Origin: Bartonella koehlerae C-29
GTDB lineage: Bacteria; Pseudomonadota; Alphaproteobacteria; Rhizobiales; Rhizobiaceae
Length of the DNA: 64,000 bases
NCBI RefSeq assembly: GCF_000706625.1
Contig: NZ_KL407334.1
Location: forward strand, 1,035,295-1,099,294
Direction: 5' to 3'
Of the stretch, positions 39,941 through 50,798 are shown one piece after another; positions within the stretch are counted from its first letter, which is position 1; each line of letters begins with the position of its first letter. The notes beneath the pieces are model-generated. The model did no database searches. It saw nothing but the letters and a program-made list of their open reading frames with translations, and had not been told where the DNA came from. A program made the translations under genes and the position numbers.

Positions 39941-41011
39941 GTGATTAGAATTTCTATAGATGTTATGGGTGGTGATTATGGTCCGGAAGCAACTATTGCA
40001 GGCGCAGCAAGGATAACAGAATATTTACCAAATGTTTATTTTCTGTTTTATGGATTAGAGGAGGCTGTTAAGCCAGTTTTAAAAAAATACCCTTGTTTGG
40101 CTTCTGTGTCGTGCTTTTGTCCCACAGAAAGTTATACACGTATGGATGAAAAACCAAGCCAAGCACTTCGCAATGGGCGTGGTAAATCATCAATGTGGTA
40201 TGCAATTGAAGCGATAAAAAATGGTAAAGCTGATGTTTGCATTTCTGCTGGTAATACTGGTGCACTCATGGCAATGTCTTATTTTTGTTTAAAAATGATG
40301 GCAGAAGCTGAACGTCCTGGGATTGCGGGTATTTGGCCAACACTTCGTAGTGAGAGTATCGTTTTAGACATTGGTGCAACGATCGGTGCATCTGCTAGCC
40401 ATTTGGTTGATTTGGCCGTTATGGGAGCAGGGATGTTTCGCGCCTTATATCATACTGAAAAACCAAGTGTTGGGCTTTTAAATGTAGGTGTTGAAGAGGT
40501 TAAAGGGCTCTATGCAATCAAAAAAGCTGGAACGATATTACGTGAAGTGCAATTAGAAGGGCTAGAGTATAAAGGATTTGTTGAAGGTAATGATATTGGA
40601 AAGGGAATAGTAGATGTTGTTGTAACGGAAGGATTTTCTGGTAATATTGCGTTAAAAACGGCAGAAGGGACTGCACGGCAGATAGGAGAGATCTTAAACA
40701 GCGCTATGCGTAGCTCTTTTTTCTCATCCCTTGGTTATTTTTTGTCACGAAGTGCTTTTCGTACATTGAAGCACAAAATGGATCCCGATAGGGTGAATGG
40801 TGGAGTGCTTTTAGGTTTAAATGGTATTGTTATAAAAAGTCATGGGAGCGCTAATGCTGGTGGTTTTGCTTCTGCTATCCGCATTGGTTATACAATGGTT
40901 CATAATGGACTTTTAAAAAAAATAACCGCTGATTTGCGCCGGTTTCATGAGAATAAGCAAACACTTTTTGATAAAGAAGATGAAACTAAGGAGAATGAAA
41001 AGATCATATGA
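39941..41011 (+). CDS. plsX: phosphate acyltransferase PlsX
   Basis: A 356-residue enzyme that makes acyl-phosphate from acyl-ACP for phospholipid synthesis. [16 protein letters not shown] at the N-terminus, [11 protein letters not shown] and the C-terminal [14 protein letters not shown] are conserved. GTG start at 39941, with GGCAGG upstream. fabH follows after 49 bases. Confidence 0.96.
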   Translation: MIRISIDVMGGDYGPEATIAGAARITEYLPNVYFLFYGLEEAVKPVLKKYPCLASVSCFCPTESYTRMDEKPSQALRNGRGKSSMWYAIEAIKNGKADVCISAGNTGALMAMSYFCLKMMAEAERPGIAGIWPTLRSESIVLDIGATIGASASHLVDLAVMGAGMFRALYHTEKPSVGLLNVGVEEVKGLYAIKKAGTILREVQLEGLEYKGFVEGNDIGKGIVDVVVTEGFSGNIALKTAEGTARQIGEILNSAMRSSFFSSLGYFLSRSAFRTLKHKMDPDRVNGGVLLGLNGIVIKSHGSANAGGFASAIRIGYTMVHNGLLKKITADLRRFHENKQTLFDKEDETKENEKII

Positions 41012-41060
41012 TAAAAATTGCTAGAATAAATAAAAAATCTCAGGAAAAGGTTAGCAGCGA

Positions 41061-42035
41061 ATGATTCGATCTGTCGTGCGTGGTATAGGAGGTGCTTTAC
41101 CCAAAAAAAGCTTATCGAATGATGAGATTGCGAAGTTTGTTGAAACATCGGATTCGTGGATTATTCAGCGTACAGGAATACGTCAACGCTACATTGCCAA
41201 TGAAAAGGAAACAACAGTTTCTTTGGGAGTAGAAGCTGCACAAGCTGCACTTATAAATGCTAGTTTAACAATTAAAGATATTGATTGTATTATTTTAGCA
41301 ACCTCAACACCAAACCGTACTTTTCCTGCTTCTGCTGTCGAAATTCAACATGCTTTGGGAATGAGCCATGGATTTGCTTTTGATATTCAAGCTGTTTGTT
41401 CTGGTTTTATTTTTGCTTTAACAACAGGAGATGCTTATTTATGCTGTGGAACAGCCAAAAGGATTTTGGTTATCGGATCTGACACATTTTCTCGAATTTT
41501 AGATTGGCAAGATCGTACGACATGTGTTTTGTTCGGTGATGGTGCGGGTGCTGCTGTTTTGGAAGCACAAGAAATTGAGAGAGGTGTTGCTTTTGATCGT
41601 GGCATTTTATCTGCGAAATTGCGCTCTAATGGTGCGTATATGGATAAACTTTATGTTGATGGTGGTCCTTCAACAACGCAAACAACCGGCTATTTACGTA
41701 TGGAAGGGCGAGAAGTTTTTAAATATGCAGTTGGTATGATAACCGATGTGGTTGATGAGTGTTTTGCAGCTGCTGGTGTGGATTCTTCACAATTAGATTG
41801 GTTTGTACCTCATCAGGCCAATAAACGTATTATTGAAGCGTCAGCTAAAAAACTAGGAATTTCTATAGATAAAGTGGTAATCACCGTTGATCAACATGGT
41901 AATACGTCTGCAGCATCTGTGCCATTAGCTTTAACAACGGCTATTTGTGATGGAAAAATTAAAAAAGGAGATCTCGTCATGCTAGAAGCTATGGGAGGAG
42001 GGTTTACATGGGGTGCAATTCTTATTCGTTGGTAG
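41061..42035 (+). CDS. fabH: beta-ketoacyl-ACP synthase III
   Basis: A 324-residue initiating condensing enzyme using acetyl-CoA and malonyl-ACP. The Cys-His-Asn triad is visible: Cys in [13 protein letters not shown], His in [11 protein letters not shown], Asn in [13 protein letters not shown]. Normal length. It belongs to the yceD-plsX-fabH-ihfA-merR group. Confidence 0.97.
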   Translation: MIRSVVRGIGGALPKKSLSNDEIAKFVETSDSWIIQRTGIRQRYIANEKETTVSLGVEAAQAALINASLTIKDIDCIILATSTPNRTFPASAVEIQHALGMSHGFAFDIQAVCSGFIFALTTGDAYLCCGTAKRILVIGSDTFSRILDWQDRTTCVLFGDGAGAAVLEAQEIERGVAFDRGILSAKLRSNGAYMDKLYVDGGPSTTQTTGYLRMEGREVFKYAVGMITDVVDECFAAAGVDSSQLDWFVPHQANKRIIEASAKKLGISIDKVVITVDQHGNTSAASVPLALTTAICDGKIKKGDLVMLEAMGGGFTWGAILIRW

Positions 42036-42112
42036 ATTATAGTCGCTTGACCATATTTGAATAAAACGTATAAATCATTTTGTAATTTTTAATATTTGAA
42101 TAGGTGGTTAGA

Positions 42113-42439
42113 ATGACAAGTAAAACAGTAACGCGTGCAGATTTAGCAAGCGTAGTTTGTAGAAAAGTGGGCTTGTCACATACGGAATCGGCAGCTTTGG
42201 TTGAATTGGTTTTAGATGAAATTTGTAATTCACTTATAAGAGGTGAATCTGTTAAGTTATCTTCTTTTGCAACTTTTCAAGTTCGCAAAAAAAATGAACG
42301 GGTTGGACGTAATCCAAAAACCGGTGTTGAAGCACCTATCCTACCGAGACGTGTAGTGACATTTAAGGCTGCAAATATACTTAAACAAAGAATTATGGAT
42401 TCGTATCGTGCAAAACAAAAAATAGTGTCACATGAATAA
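42113..42439 (+). CDS. ihfA: integration host factor alpha subunit
   Basis: A 108-residue HU/IHF-family DNA-bending protein. [41 protein letters not shown] and the C-terminal helix are present; the beta-arm proline lies in [17 protein letters not shown] 42113 has GGTGG upstream and is preferred over GTG 42104. Its place between fabH and a MerR gene is the alphaproteobacterial ihfA position. Confidence 0.95.
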   Translation: MTSKTVTRADLASVVCRKVGLSHTESAALVELVLDEICNSLIRGESVKLSSFATFQVRKKNERVGRNPKTGVEAPILPRRVVTFKAANILKQRIMDSYRAKQKIVSHE

Positions 42440-42631
42440 ACGTTGTTACAATCTTTGATATTTGTTTAAAAAGATTTTATAAAACAAAATTTTCCATTCT
42501 GTTTTAAGAAAAAGATTTTTTAGTCTAAATATAATCAAATATGGTCCTATTTTTGACCAGTCTAGTTGAAAAATTAAAACTTATTGAGTCGTTATAGAAT
42601 CATTTGTAGAGTTTGAGATAAGGTGTTGAAA

Positions 42632-43135
42632 ATGGATAAAAGCTCCGATGCTTTTCGCACAATTAGCGAAGTAGCCGAGTTATTGGAGCTTCCACAGCAT
42701 GTCTTAAGATTCTGGGAAACACGTTTTAAGCAAATTAAACCCATGAAGCGTGGTGGTGGAAGGCGCTATTACCGGCCGATTGATATTGATTTGCTTAATG
42801 GTATTAAGAAATTACTGTATGATCAGGGCTATACGATAAAAGGTGTGCAACGTCTTTTGAAAGAGAACGGTGTTGCTTTTGTTACTGCCTTTGGTAATGG
42901 TGATCTCGATGCCATAAATGTTGTAATAGAAAAAAAACATGGGGAACAAACTTCTGAATTCACCAGCAGTAAGCTTAAAAAGTCTTCTTTTGGGCTTTTG
43001 AGCTTCATGAAAAATGAGGCGGAAACATCTATCGGTTCTGTTAATGTTTATAAAGATAAAACCGATAAAGCATTATTGCAAGAAATACTACTTGAGTTAA
43101 TTGAATGCAAGCGCGTGCTTGACAGAGCACGATAA
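42632..43135 (+). CDS. MerR-family transcriptional regulator
   Basis: A 167-residue regulator. The N-terminal MerR helix-turn-helix ([20 protein letters not shown], then [10 protein letters not shown] and GGGRRYYRP) and the following helical part ([20 protein letters not shown]) are clear. The C-terminal half has no metal-binding cysteines, so it is not a classical metal sensor. Conserved neighbour of ihfA in Rhizobiales; its targets are not known. GTG 42623 is an alternative start. Confidence 0.9.
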   Translation: MDKSSDAFRTISEVAELLELPQHVLRFWETRFKQIKPMKRGGGRRYYRPIDIDLLNGIKKLLYDQGYTIKGVQRLLKENGVAFVTAFGNGDLDAINVVIEKKHGEQTSEFTSSKLKKSSFGLLSFMKNEAETSIGSVNVYKDKTDKALLQEILLELIECKRVLDRAR

Positions 43136-43166
43136 CGACGTCTCTCTTCTCTTTATCGTTTTTTTC
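43129..43166 (+). terminator. Rho-independent terminator of the ihfA-merR end
   Basis: ACGATAA and TTATCGT make a seven-base-pair stem with a roughly 17-base loop, followed directly by seven T. The left arm overlaps the merR stop codon. It also separates the convergent thrS. Confidence 0.62.
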
Positions 43167-43180
43167 ATTTTTTAGAACAT

Positions 43181-45157
43181 TTAGGTATTTATTATACGAC
43201 GCAAGTCCGGTGGGGTTGCTTCATTCTTAAGTCGCTCAATCACTTCTTCTACAGACAAGAAGATTTGTTCTGTACTTCCTAAACGGCGCATACTCACGCT
43301 GTTTGTTTCAGATTCACGTTTACCGCATACCAAAATTACGGGAACTTTTTGTAAAGAGTGCTCACGTATTTTATAGTTAATTTTTTCATTGCGCAGATCT
43401 AATGTTGTAGACAGTCCAACAGCTTTAAGCTTTGCCGTTAATTTTTTTGCATATTCATTTGCTTCGGATGTAATTGTTGCCACAATAACCTGTTCAGGTG
43501 CAAACCAAAGTGGCATATGTCCAGCAAAATTTTCGATTAATATACCAAGAAAACGCTCCATTGATCCAAAAATGGCGCGGTGAATCATGACTGGCTGACG
43601 CTTTTCTGAATCTTTATCAATATAAAATGCATTGAATCGTTCAGGAAGGTTAAAATCTAATTGTATTGTTCCACATTGCCATTCACGACCGATAGCATCC
43701 TTCAATGTATATTCGAACTTTGGTCCATAAAATGCACCTTCACCTGGAAGAATACTCGTTTTGATTTGCCCTGCGGATTTTGTCTCAATAGTTTTAAGAA
43801 CAGATTCCATAATATTTTCTGCATGATCCCATAATGCGTCAGATCCGACACGCTTTTCTGGGCGTGTTGAAAGCTTAAGACTGATTTCTTTAAAACCAAA
43901 ATCAGCGTAAGTTGATAAGATCAGATCATTAATATTGAGGCATTCATCAGCTAATTGTTTATCGGTACAAAAAATATGTGCATCATCTTGTGTAAAGCAC
44001 CGTACACGCATAAGACCATGAAGAGAACCCGAGGGTTCATAACGATGAACAACACCAAATTCAGCGATTCTCGTTGGCAAATCGCGGTAAGACTTTAAAC
44101 CATGTTTAAAAATCTGCACATGACCAGGACAATTCATTGGTTTAAGAGCATAAACATTTTCATTATCCCAATCTTCAGCTGCGGGAATTGCTTTGAACAT
44201 ATTCTCCTTGTACCATCCCCAATGACCAGATATTTCCCATAGTGATCTGTCGAGAACTTGCGGTGCATTAACTTCGTCATATTGATGATCATTAAGGCGT
44301 CTGCGCATATAGTTGATCAAATTTTGAAACATTTTCCAGCCTTTTTTGTGCCAAAAAATCATACCTGGTCCTTCTTCTTGCAAATGAAATAAATCCATTT
44401 CACGTCCCAAGCGACGATGATCACGTTTTTCAGCTTCTTCTAGCATGTGTAGATAGGCTTTTAAGTCATTTTCGTTTGCAAATGCTGTGCCATAAATTCT
44501 TGTTAGCATTGGATTATTAGCATTACCACGCCAATAAGCTCCTGCAACTTTCATCAGTTTGAAGGCATTTCCAATTTGTCCAGTAGATTGCATATGTGGA
44601 CCGCGGCAAAGATCAAACCAATCACCTTGATAATAGACTTTCAAATCTTGATTATCGGGGATGCTATCGATAAGCTCAACCTTATAAAGTTCACCTTTTT
44701 CAGAAAAAATTTCTCTGGCTTTTTTACGAGACCAAACTTCTTTTCTAAAAGGTTTATTGCGTTGGATAATTTCATGCATTTTCTTTTCAATGATAGTAAG
44801 GTCATCCAATGTGAAAGGTTGTTGACGCGCAAAATCATAATAAAAACCATTTTCAATAACAGGGCCAATTGTTACTTGTGTTCCAGGAAAGAGATCCTGT
44901 ACTGCTTCGGCTAGGACATGCGCACAATCATGGCGTATGAGCTCAAGAGCACGTGTGTCTTCGCGAGTAATGATTTCTATCTGACCAGACTGTTCTAATG
45001 GATCAGATAGATCGCGGATGACTCCGTTAAGGCTATAGGCAAGTGCTTTTTTTGCAAGTGATTTAGAAAGAGATTTGGCCAATTCTAAACCAGTCATTGT
45101 AGAGTGATAATCACGCTTCGAACCATCGGGAAAAGAAAGAGAAACAGAGCAAGACAT
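43181..45157 (-). CDS. thrS: threonyl-tRNA synthetase
   Basis: A 658-residue class II synthetase. The TGS domain (about 1-60), the editing domain with [16 protein letters not shown], the catalytic core with zinc-site [13 protein letters not shown] and [11 protein letters not shown], and the C-terminal anticodon-binding domain are in order. Charges tRNA-Thr. Length normal. Confidence 0.98.
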   Translation of the reverse strand: MSCSVSLSFPDGSKRDYHSTMTGLELAKSLSKSLAKKALAYSLNGVIRDLSDPLEQSGQIEIITREDTRALELIRHDCAHVLAEAVQDLFPGTQVTIGPVIENGFYYDFARQQPFTLDDLTIIEKKMHEIIQRNKPFRKEVWSRKKAREIFSEKGELYKVELIDSIPDNQDLKVYYQGDWFDLCRGPHMQSTGQIGNAFKLMKVAGAYWRGNANNPMLTRIYGTAFANENDLKAYLHMLEEAEKRDHRRLGREMDLFHLQEEGPGMIFWHKKGWKMFQNLINYMRRRLNDHQYDEVNAPQVLDRSLWEISGHWGWYKENMFKAIPAAEDWDNENVYALKPMNCPGHVQIFKHGLKSYRDLPTRIAEFGVVHRYEPSGSLHGLMRVRCFTQDDAHIFCTDKQLADECLNINDLILSTYADFGFKEISLKLSTRPEKRVGSDALWDHAENIMESVLKTIETKSAGQIKTSILPGEGAFYGPKFEYTLKDAIGREWQCGTIQLDFNLPERFNAFYIDKDSEKRQPVMIHRAIFGSMERFLGILIENFAGHMPLWFAPEQVIVATITSEANEYAKKLTAKLKAVGLSTTLDLRNEKINYKIREHSLQKVPVILVCGKRESETNSVSMRRLGSTEQIFLSVEEVIERLKNEATPPDLRRIINT

Positions 45158-45277
45158 AAGGCACCCCTTTAATCCAATTCCACGAACGATTGCGGATGAT
45201 TTCGTGAAAACTTAGTAATAAGCAGTTAAGGCCAATTAAGCTCATTTTTTAGCAATACGCATGAAAAAAGGAAAGAA

Positions 45278-45631
45278 TTATTTATTATGTTTTGTAGAAA
45301 TTTTCCAGTAGCACCAAGGTTTGTAAAAACAGCAAGAGTTTCCAAGAGAGGTGGGTACTGGATCAAATCCATGTGTTCCGAATGGACCACAACGTATGAT
45401 ACGAAAAAATCCCATCCATGCTCCAGCCCATAGTCCATGGCGTGCGATTGCTTCATAAGTATATTCTGAACAGGTTGGTAGGTGGCGACACTGATTTCCT
45501 ATAAAATTGGAAAATGTTATTTGATAAAAATGTATCAATAGAAGACCGAGTAAACGTCCGGGTGTTTTTCGCCAAGGGCCCGTATAATTGCGAGTTTGTC
45601 TCTTTTTATTCTGAGGATGTGGATTAAACAT
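45278..45631 (-). CDS. yidD: membrane protein insertion efficiency factor YidD
   Basis: A 117-residue YidD. The core IHFYQITFSNFIGNQCRHLP with TCSEYTYEAIARHG and RIIRCGPFGTHGFDPVP is typical, with the three family cysteines. It assists YidC-dependent insertion. The start directly abuts the stop of the IscU-like gene, so they are probably one transcript. Confidence 0.94.
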   Translation of the reverse strand: MFNPHPQNKKRQTRNYTGPWRKTPGRLLGLLLIHFYQITFSNFIGNQCRHLPTCSEYTYEAIARHGLWAGAWMGFFRIIRCGPFGTHGFDPVPTSLGNSCCFYKPWCYWKISTKHNK

Positions 45632-46060
45632 TTATTTTTCTTCAATTTGTTGAATACAATCTATAACAGCATCAAAAATAAGCATCGTTGATGTGTGGCG
45701 TGCTTTATAGTCTTTAATGGGCTGCAAGCAGGAAAATTCTTCAAATGGAGCTGGAGGAGGAGGGCCATCTTCTGTCAACATATGATAGATAACTTTACAT
45801 AACATTTTAAGATTTTGTGTTGTTTCGCCAATGATATGATATGCTAAAAGTGAAGCAGCAGCCTGTCCTAGTACACATGCATGCACTTCATGAGAAAAAT
45901 CTGTAACAATATTATTTTCTACTTTTAGATCTACAGTGATTGTTGAGCCGCAAAGGCGTGCATGCTTTTTTGACGTTGCATCCGGTTTATTAAGACGTCC
46001 AATTTTGCTTATATTGGCAGCATATTCAAGTATTTTATCATTGTAGATATTATCAATCAT
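45632..46060 (-). CDS. IscU/NifU-like iron-sulfur scaffold protein
   Basis: A 142-residue U-type scaffold. Three cysteines fall at the usual places (ARLCGSTI, VHACVLGQA, FSCLQPI). The Asp that normally follows CG in IscU is Ser here. The rhizobial branch of this family is found beside folE and yidD, as here, and its clients are not known. A role in cluster assembly or carriage is inferred. Confidence 0.85.
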   Translation of the reverse strand: MIDNIYNDKILEYAANISKIGRLNKPDATSKKHARLCGSTITVDLKVENNIVTDFSHEVHACVLGQAAASLLAYHIIGETTQNLKMLCKVIYHMLTEDGPPPPAPFEEFSCLQPIKDYKARHTSTMLIFDAVIDCIQQIEEK

Positions 46061-46185
46061 GACCTATGGCCTCAAATTTCGAAAGCCGTGATTGTTTAAG
46101 CTTTTAATTCGATTATATAGAGATTATACAGGATGAAATGGATATGGAGCAAACGCTTTGTATATGGTAGCCTTGGAGTTTTTAA

Positions 46186-46806
46186 ATGCACAATATTAAA
46201 GTAGGTACTAAAAACCTTTTTTTATCTGGTAGGAAGCGCCCTCCTTTTGAAGAAGTGGAAGCGGCGATTCGTACATTTCTGTTATGGATAGGGGAAAATC
46301 CAAATCGAGAAGGGCTTTTGGAGACTCCAGAGCGGGTTGCTAAGACATATCGTGATCTTTTTACCGGGTATGACGAATCGGTTGAAGAAATCTTGGGCAC
46401 GATTTTCGAAGAGGTTTCAGGCTACAATCAACCGGTAATCGTAAAAGATATCTCTTTTTATTCACATTGTGAACATCATATGATTCCAATTGTTGGTAAA
46501 GCTCATATCGCTTATCTTCCTGATACAAAGGTTGTTGGTCTTTCAAAAATTGCACGGGTGGTAAATGTTTTTTCGCGTCGGTTACAGACACAAGAAGCTA
46601 TGACAGCTCAAATAGCTAATGCTTTGGAAACACATCTAAGACCTCGTGGTGTTGCAGTGTTGATTGAGGCTGAACACATGTGTATGGCTATGAGAGGAGT
46701 ACAAAAGCAAGGAGCTAAAACGATAACGACAAGTTTTCATGGCTCTTATGAAAAGGATCAAGTTGCACAGGCTCATTTTATGATGATGGTGCGTAGATCA
46801 TCTTAA
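46186..46806 (+). CDS. folE: GTP cyclohydrolase I
   Basis: A 206-residue FolE1 that makes dihydroneopterin triphosphate, the first step of folate synthesis. Zinc ligands lie in [10 protein letters not shown] and EHMCMAMRG; the GLSKIARVV segment is conserved. In many Rhizobiales hisI follows folE; here tRNA-Leu is next. Confidence 0.97.
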   Translation: MHNIKVGTKNLFLSGRKRPPFEEVEAAIRTFLLWIGENPNREGLLETPERVAKTYRDLFTGYDESVEEILGTIFEEVSGYNQPVIVKDISFYSHCEHHMIPIVGKAHIAYLPDTKVVGLSKIARVVNVFSRRLQTQEAMTAQIANALETHLRPRGVAVLIEAEHMCMAMRGVQKQGAKTITTSFHGSYEKDQVAQAHFMMMVRRSS

Positions 46807-46939
46807 AACCTGTTGTTCTCGTAATTTAGATTTGCTTATAATTAGTTCGGATAAAAATCATCAAAAAGTAAAAATGGACTTGTACCTTTCTGTGTGATTT
46901 GTTAAATCCCAAAAGATAGATATTTTGGCTTCACCATGT

Positions 46940-47024
46940 GCGGTCGTGGCGGAAGTGGTAGACGCGCAGCGTTGAGGTCGCTGTGGGGCAGCCCGTGGAA
47001 GTTCGAGTCTTCTCGACCGCACCA
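46940..47024 (+). tRNA. tRNA-Leu (anticodon GAG)
   Basis: An 85-base class II tRNA with a long variable arm. Acceptor arms GCGGTCG/CGACCGC pair; anticodon stem CAGCG/CGCTG has loop TTGAGGT; T arm GTTCGAGTC; CCA is encoded and followed by a T run. The decayed second island begins right after its 3' end. Confidence 0.97.
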
Positions 47025-48398
47025 TTTTTTTTCTTTCCTTAGGATTTTCTGTGATATCATCTGATAGTATTGTGAATGGTTTGCATTATTTCTTTATTTT
47101 ATACGTTTCATAAGATTAGAGACGCCCTTATGATATGCATTTTTAGTCTCATAAATTATAACCTTTTACAAAATGCCTTTGTTATTTCATTTTACACTTC
47201 ATAGTTTAAATAACATTAGGCAACTGTTTTCATAACCAAGGCTTTCAATTTGTATTTTGCTGTTTCTATGCATTCTCTGTAGTTCTTGCATCATTTTTTA
47301 TAAAATATGATGTGTGATACACATTCTTAAAAAAAACTTAATGGGATTTTGTCAATTCTCCTAACAGACAATTTTTATCGTTTTAGTGTGTGATTAAAAC
47401 TGTGTCTTTATGAGGGATATATCAAATTTAAAACTTTTCAAAAGACAGTTTGTAATATGAGAAATGCCATCAATAAGTATTATGGCTATGAGTTTTGAGG
47501 GTACCATAATGTAAAGAAATTTAGTTCTTTCTTAAAGGATCTTTTGAAAAGCTATCATTTTAGGTTACGATATAATCTATAATCTTAAAGGCAATCGAAA
47601 AAAACCAATTTTATTAAATATGGGATGTCTTTAAAATCTTAAAGAACTTCATAAGAGTTTTCAAAATTTCAAATCCTCTCTTATTAGAGTATCGCATGAT
47701 AAACTGTTCCTTTTAAGATTCTATGTTTCAACTTAACAAGATGAGGAGCTTATAGATTGTCGTTTAAACTAATACACAAAAAAGCTTTGAAACAATTTTC
47801 ATGGATCAGCAAGGTTGCCAACCGTCTCGACAACTTAGCAATTGGTATCATTAACAAGTCTCCTCTTTTTATAGGCCTTAGCACATTGATTCTTCATCAC
47901 CCATTCAAGAGTGGTGCTAACGTTTACAATATAGTTATAACTTTAAAGAAGGATATCTGCCATGATGATATTGTGTTTGTAGATAACTTTAGACCTATCC
48001 TTTGTTTTACTGGTTTTAGAAAGTTTGATTTTTATCATGCGATAGAGTAAATTTATTATATTTTGTGGATTAAGTGAGTATTTTAAGGATTATATTCTTT
48101 TCTTTATGATAAAAGTAATTTTCCACATTACGCCTTAAATAAATGGCATGCAGTGCGTAAAATTGCAGTTTGGCGGAGCGCTTTAAAATCTTCAATGGCG
48201 GGGGAGGGAAGATATGGTTTGTGCAACTGTTAAAGTGGGTAAGTGTGAGGCAGTTTATGCTCTTTACTTACTTAAAAGAATTTATTTCACCAGAATAATA
48301 AAAAATTGTTACACGATTGACAGTTTTTCCCACAGTGAGAGGAAAGCTGTTCATTAAGGTGGTTTTCTTGACAAGAATTTGATTGCCAATTTGCCAAT
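47025..48398. other. gene-poor stretch starting the second decayed island
   Basis: About 1.4 kb without a supported gene. A 97-codon frame at 47757-48050 has no ATG, no ribosome site and no recognisable content. A palindrome at 47310-47324 is listed separately. Confidence 0.45.
47310..47324. promoter_or_regulatory. 15-base palindrome, possible operator
   Basis: ATGTGT-GAT-ACACAT is a perfect inverted repeat with a three-base centre. A related TGTG-ATA-CACA occurs at 10221-10231. No neighbouring intact gene explains it, so the operator reading is speculative. Confidence 0.25.
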
Positions 48399-48864
48399 TT
48401 GCGTACGGCGCTTTCTGGAACCCTTGGTAAGATGTTAACTGAAGAAATCGATTCCGCTAAGGCAGAAGGGAAAATTGACATCGTCACTCTGATTGTTGCC
48501 CATGTGGGTTTTGGTTGTCTGGTGGGTGCCACTGTCACCAGTAATTGTAAAGCCCGTGCTGTCGGGGAAGCGACAGAAATGCTGCAAAATGCTGCAATAT
48601 AAACTGTGAGTAAAAGGCATTGTGCAAGAGGAGATGGGAGCCCTGGATTGGCACACACCAACTTCGGAAGAGCAAGCGTGGATCACCGCAAAAATTGATG
48701 CGCAGTTTGTTGATTTTAAAGAGCACACCATTGATATGGCGCGCATTGCGGGAGGGAGGCAGCTCTTGCTGGTGATGATGTCAATATCGGCGCTGATGTT
48801 GCAGGCAGTGCTGCGGAGAATAACTACTTCGGAAGTGTCCAACAAATTCAGATGAAAAAATAGT
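48399..48864 (+). pseudogene. second filamentous hemagglutinin remnant
   Basis: Fragments of the pre-C-terminal region of a large hemagglutinin. ALSGTLGKMLTEEIDSAKAE and IVAHVGFGCLVGA are followed by a frame break near 48590. DFKEHTIDMARIAGG comes next, then a second break near 48752, then LAGDDVNIGADVAGSAAEN to a stop near 48864. This differs from the part left at 10.7-11.6 kb, so the two are separate relics or halves of related genes. Confidence 0.62.
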
Positions 48865-48989
48865 TAGAGGAGTGTTCTGACTATTTGTATTAAACAAAAG
48901 TTTTTGCGAAATGGTTTGCGATTAATAGCTGGCAAAAGCCAATTCTGAACGAGCAGAATAAAGTGTGAGAGAAATTATGTAAGAAATAT

Positions 48990-49650
48990 CTGCGGCTTCG
49001 CAAGTAGTAAGAGAAGCAGAGCAGATAGCAACAGAGACGAAGCAAGTAGCAGCAACAGTGGTAGTGATCTCTCATGAAGCGAGAAGAATACACCAATGAC
49101 AGCAGCGAACACGGCAAGAGATGCCAAGGAGATGGCAGAGGCAGCAAGAAGTGTTTTGGAACAGGCAAAATCAGTTACAGAGGAAGTAAAGGGGACTACC
49201 GAATCCGCTAAAGGATTAGCGGAAAGAACGACAACAGCGGTTAGTAAAACTTCTAAATCAGTGGATGAATCCAAGGTTGTGAAAACCACTGCAGAAATAG
49301 CAAAATTATCCTTAGAAGCAAAGAGCTTTGTGGCACAGTTGAAGAGTGTTTCTGAAGATGCCAAGACAATAGAGACGAAAGGGAGTCAGTCATCCGCAAC
49401 AGCCCTCACAACTTTCACACAAGCGAATACATTAGCTTCCAGAACGATGACTCAATGAACAGATAAGTAGCGGACAAGACGAAGGAAAACAGAGCTAAGT
49501 CTATCAGAAGAGACAAAGAAAAGCAAGCGTGTTTGTGATGAAAACAAACAAGCGCAAAAAAGATAGCAGAAAGTGCGCGACAAGAAGCGAGTGTGGCAAA
49601 GGAAGGAGTTCAGAGTATAAAAGATACCACTACTTCACGAGACTACTAAC
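48990..49650 (+). pseudogene. broken coiled-coil gene, phage tail-fibre-like (uncertain)
   Basis: Three frames give one continuous alanine-, lysine- and glutamate-rich helix. It reads REAEQIATETKQVAATVVV, then from 49099 ANTARDAKEMAEAARSVLEQ through TKSVDESK-like repeats to a stop near 49458, then ESARQEASVAKEGVQSIKDT to a stop near 49650. Repeats of this kind occur in tail fibres and adhesin stalks. The identity is unknown; at least two frameshifts are needed to join it. Confidence 0.4.
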
Positions 49651-49672
49651 AGAAAATTCTAAAGGAAATATT

Positions 49673-49850
49673 ATGAGTGTAAAAAGTGAGTTTGTAGCAG
49701 ATAAAGTAAATATAAATCTAAAGTATTCATGTTGAAAATAATAAGATATCTAATGAGGTAACGCGTGAATCTTTTTACAAAGCGGACAGAAATGAAGACA
49801 TTTTTTATGCTAAAAATATTGCTGATTTATTTAAGCAACTGGACATCTAA
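49673..49850 (+). pseudogene. RelB/DinJ-type antitoxin, broken
   Basis: Begins MSVKSEFVADKVNINLK with a good ribosome site (AAAGGAAA), as in RelB/DinJ antitoxins. A frameshift near 49725 and internal loss follow. The C-terminal end (NIADLFKQLDI) is readable to TAA 49848-49850, three bases before the toxin start. Too short to keep the full ribbon-helix-helix protein. Confidence 0.55.
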
Positions 49851-49852
49851 AT

Positions 49853-50124
49853 ATGTGTTCAGTGAGCTATTCAGGAAAGTTTAAAAAGGATGTAAGACGA
49901 GCAAAAAAGCGTGGAAAAAATATACAAAAGCTTACAGAAGCTATGCAATTTTTGATTAATAAAAAAATTGCCTGCTGTATTAAATGATCATGCATTATAA
50001 GAAAACTGGAAGCCTCGTAGAGATCTTTATATAGAACCAGAGATTGGTTATTAGTTTATATAGTTAACAAAGAGCGAGTATCCATTTTGATAGGACAGGT
50101 GCAAGCTCGAACTTATTTAGATAA
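49853..50124 (+). pseudogene. YafQ/RelE-type toxin, broken
   Basis: Starts at ATG 49853 with SYSGKFKKDVRRAKKRGKNI, the YafQ N-terminus. Later frames give LPAVLNDHAL, ENWKPRRDLYIEP, DWLLVYIV and TGASSNLFR. These match the order of YafQ (DHAL, NWKG-R, HIEPDWLL-Y, TGSHS-LF) but need several frameshifts and one stop bypass. The endoribonuclease is not made as a whole protein. Confidence 0.62.
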
Positions 50125-50228
50125 GAAAAAACATTATAGCGCGATTCGTAATCATTGCAGAGAAGAAACTGGAAAATTCTGATAGAATCAGAACGAATAT
50201 CTGTTCTCGGTTAAGAGGTTCTATACAG

Positions 50229-50577
50229 ATGCTTACACCATTTGGTAAAATTGTGTGTAAACTTCGTATTGATCATTCTGAATGCTTAGTTAGATATGGC
50301 TGAGAAATTAGACGTGTCTGCGGCATTTTTGTCTTCTGTAGAGATTGGTAAAAATCTGTATCTGTTGGCATGGAAGAAGAGAGGAGCTGTACACTTTAGA
50401 TCAAGAAGCGGCATGCTTTTTAAGAAAAGAAGCAGATGCTTGCCGCAAGAGTTTTACAGTAAAATCTTCTGATTCTTTTAGTTGTGAAATTGTTGGTATG
50501 TTTGTTGGACTTTGCATAGTTGCCCACAACAGGATTTACTAGACTTAAAAAAGTTGATAGAAAGAGTTAGCGGTTAA
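50229..50577 (+). pseudogene. XRE-type HTH regulator, broken
   Basis: Starts MLTPFGKIVCKLRIDHSEC, shifts frame near 50295 into MAEKLDVSAAFLSSVEIGK (a clear helix-turn-helix), and shifts again into LYTLDQEAACFLRKEADAC to a stop at 50575-50577. This is a typical phage or toxin-antitoxin regulator. Two frameshifts make it nonfunctional. Confidence 0.5.
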
Positions 50578-50798
50578 GGAATTCGTCAAAATGCATTTCG
50601 ATTGCACCATTTTGTGTTTTCAGTTGCTGCTGCAGACGAATAAGGGGGAAGTATAGTACGTATTAGAGAAGGACTTTTATGGCGTATTATTTATTGTATT
50701 TCTGGTAATAGTTTCATTTCAAGTCCGTGAAGGTATTGTCTGTTTAGCTGTAAATTTGAAATGTTGATTCTTTATAAGAAGAACAGGTTGGAGTTGCG

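Noticed and set aside
47757-48050. 97-codon frame on the plus strand
   Set aside because: Starts at TTG without a ribosome site, odd composition, and lies in decayed DNA.
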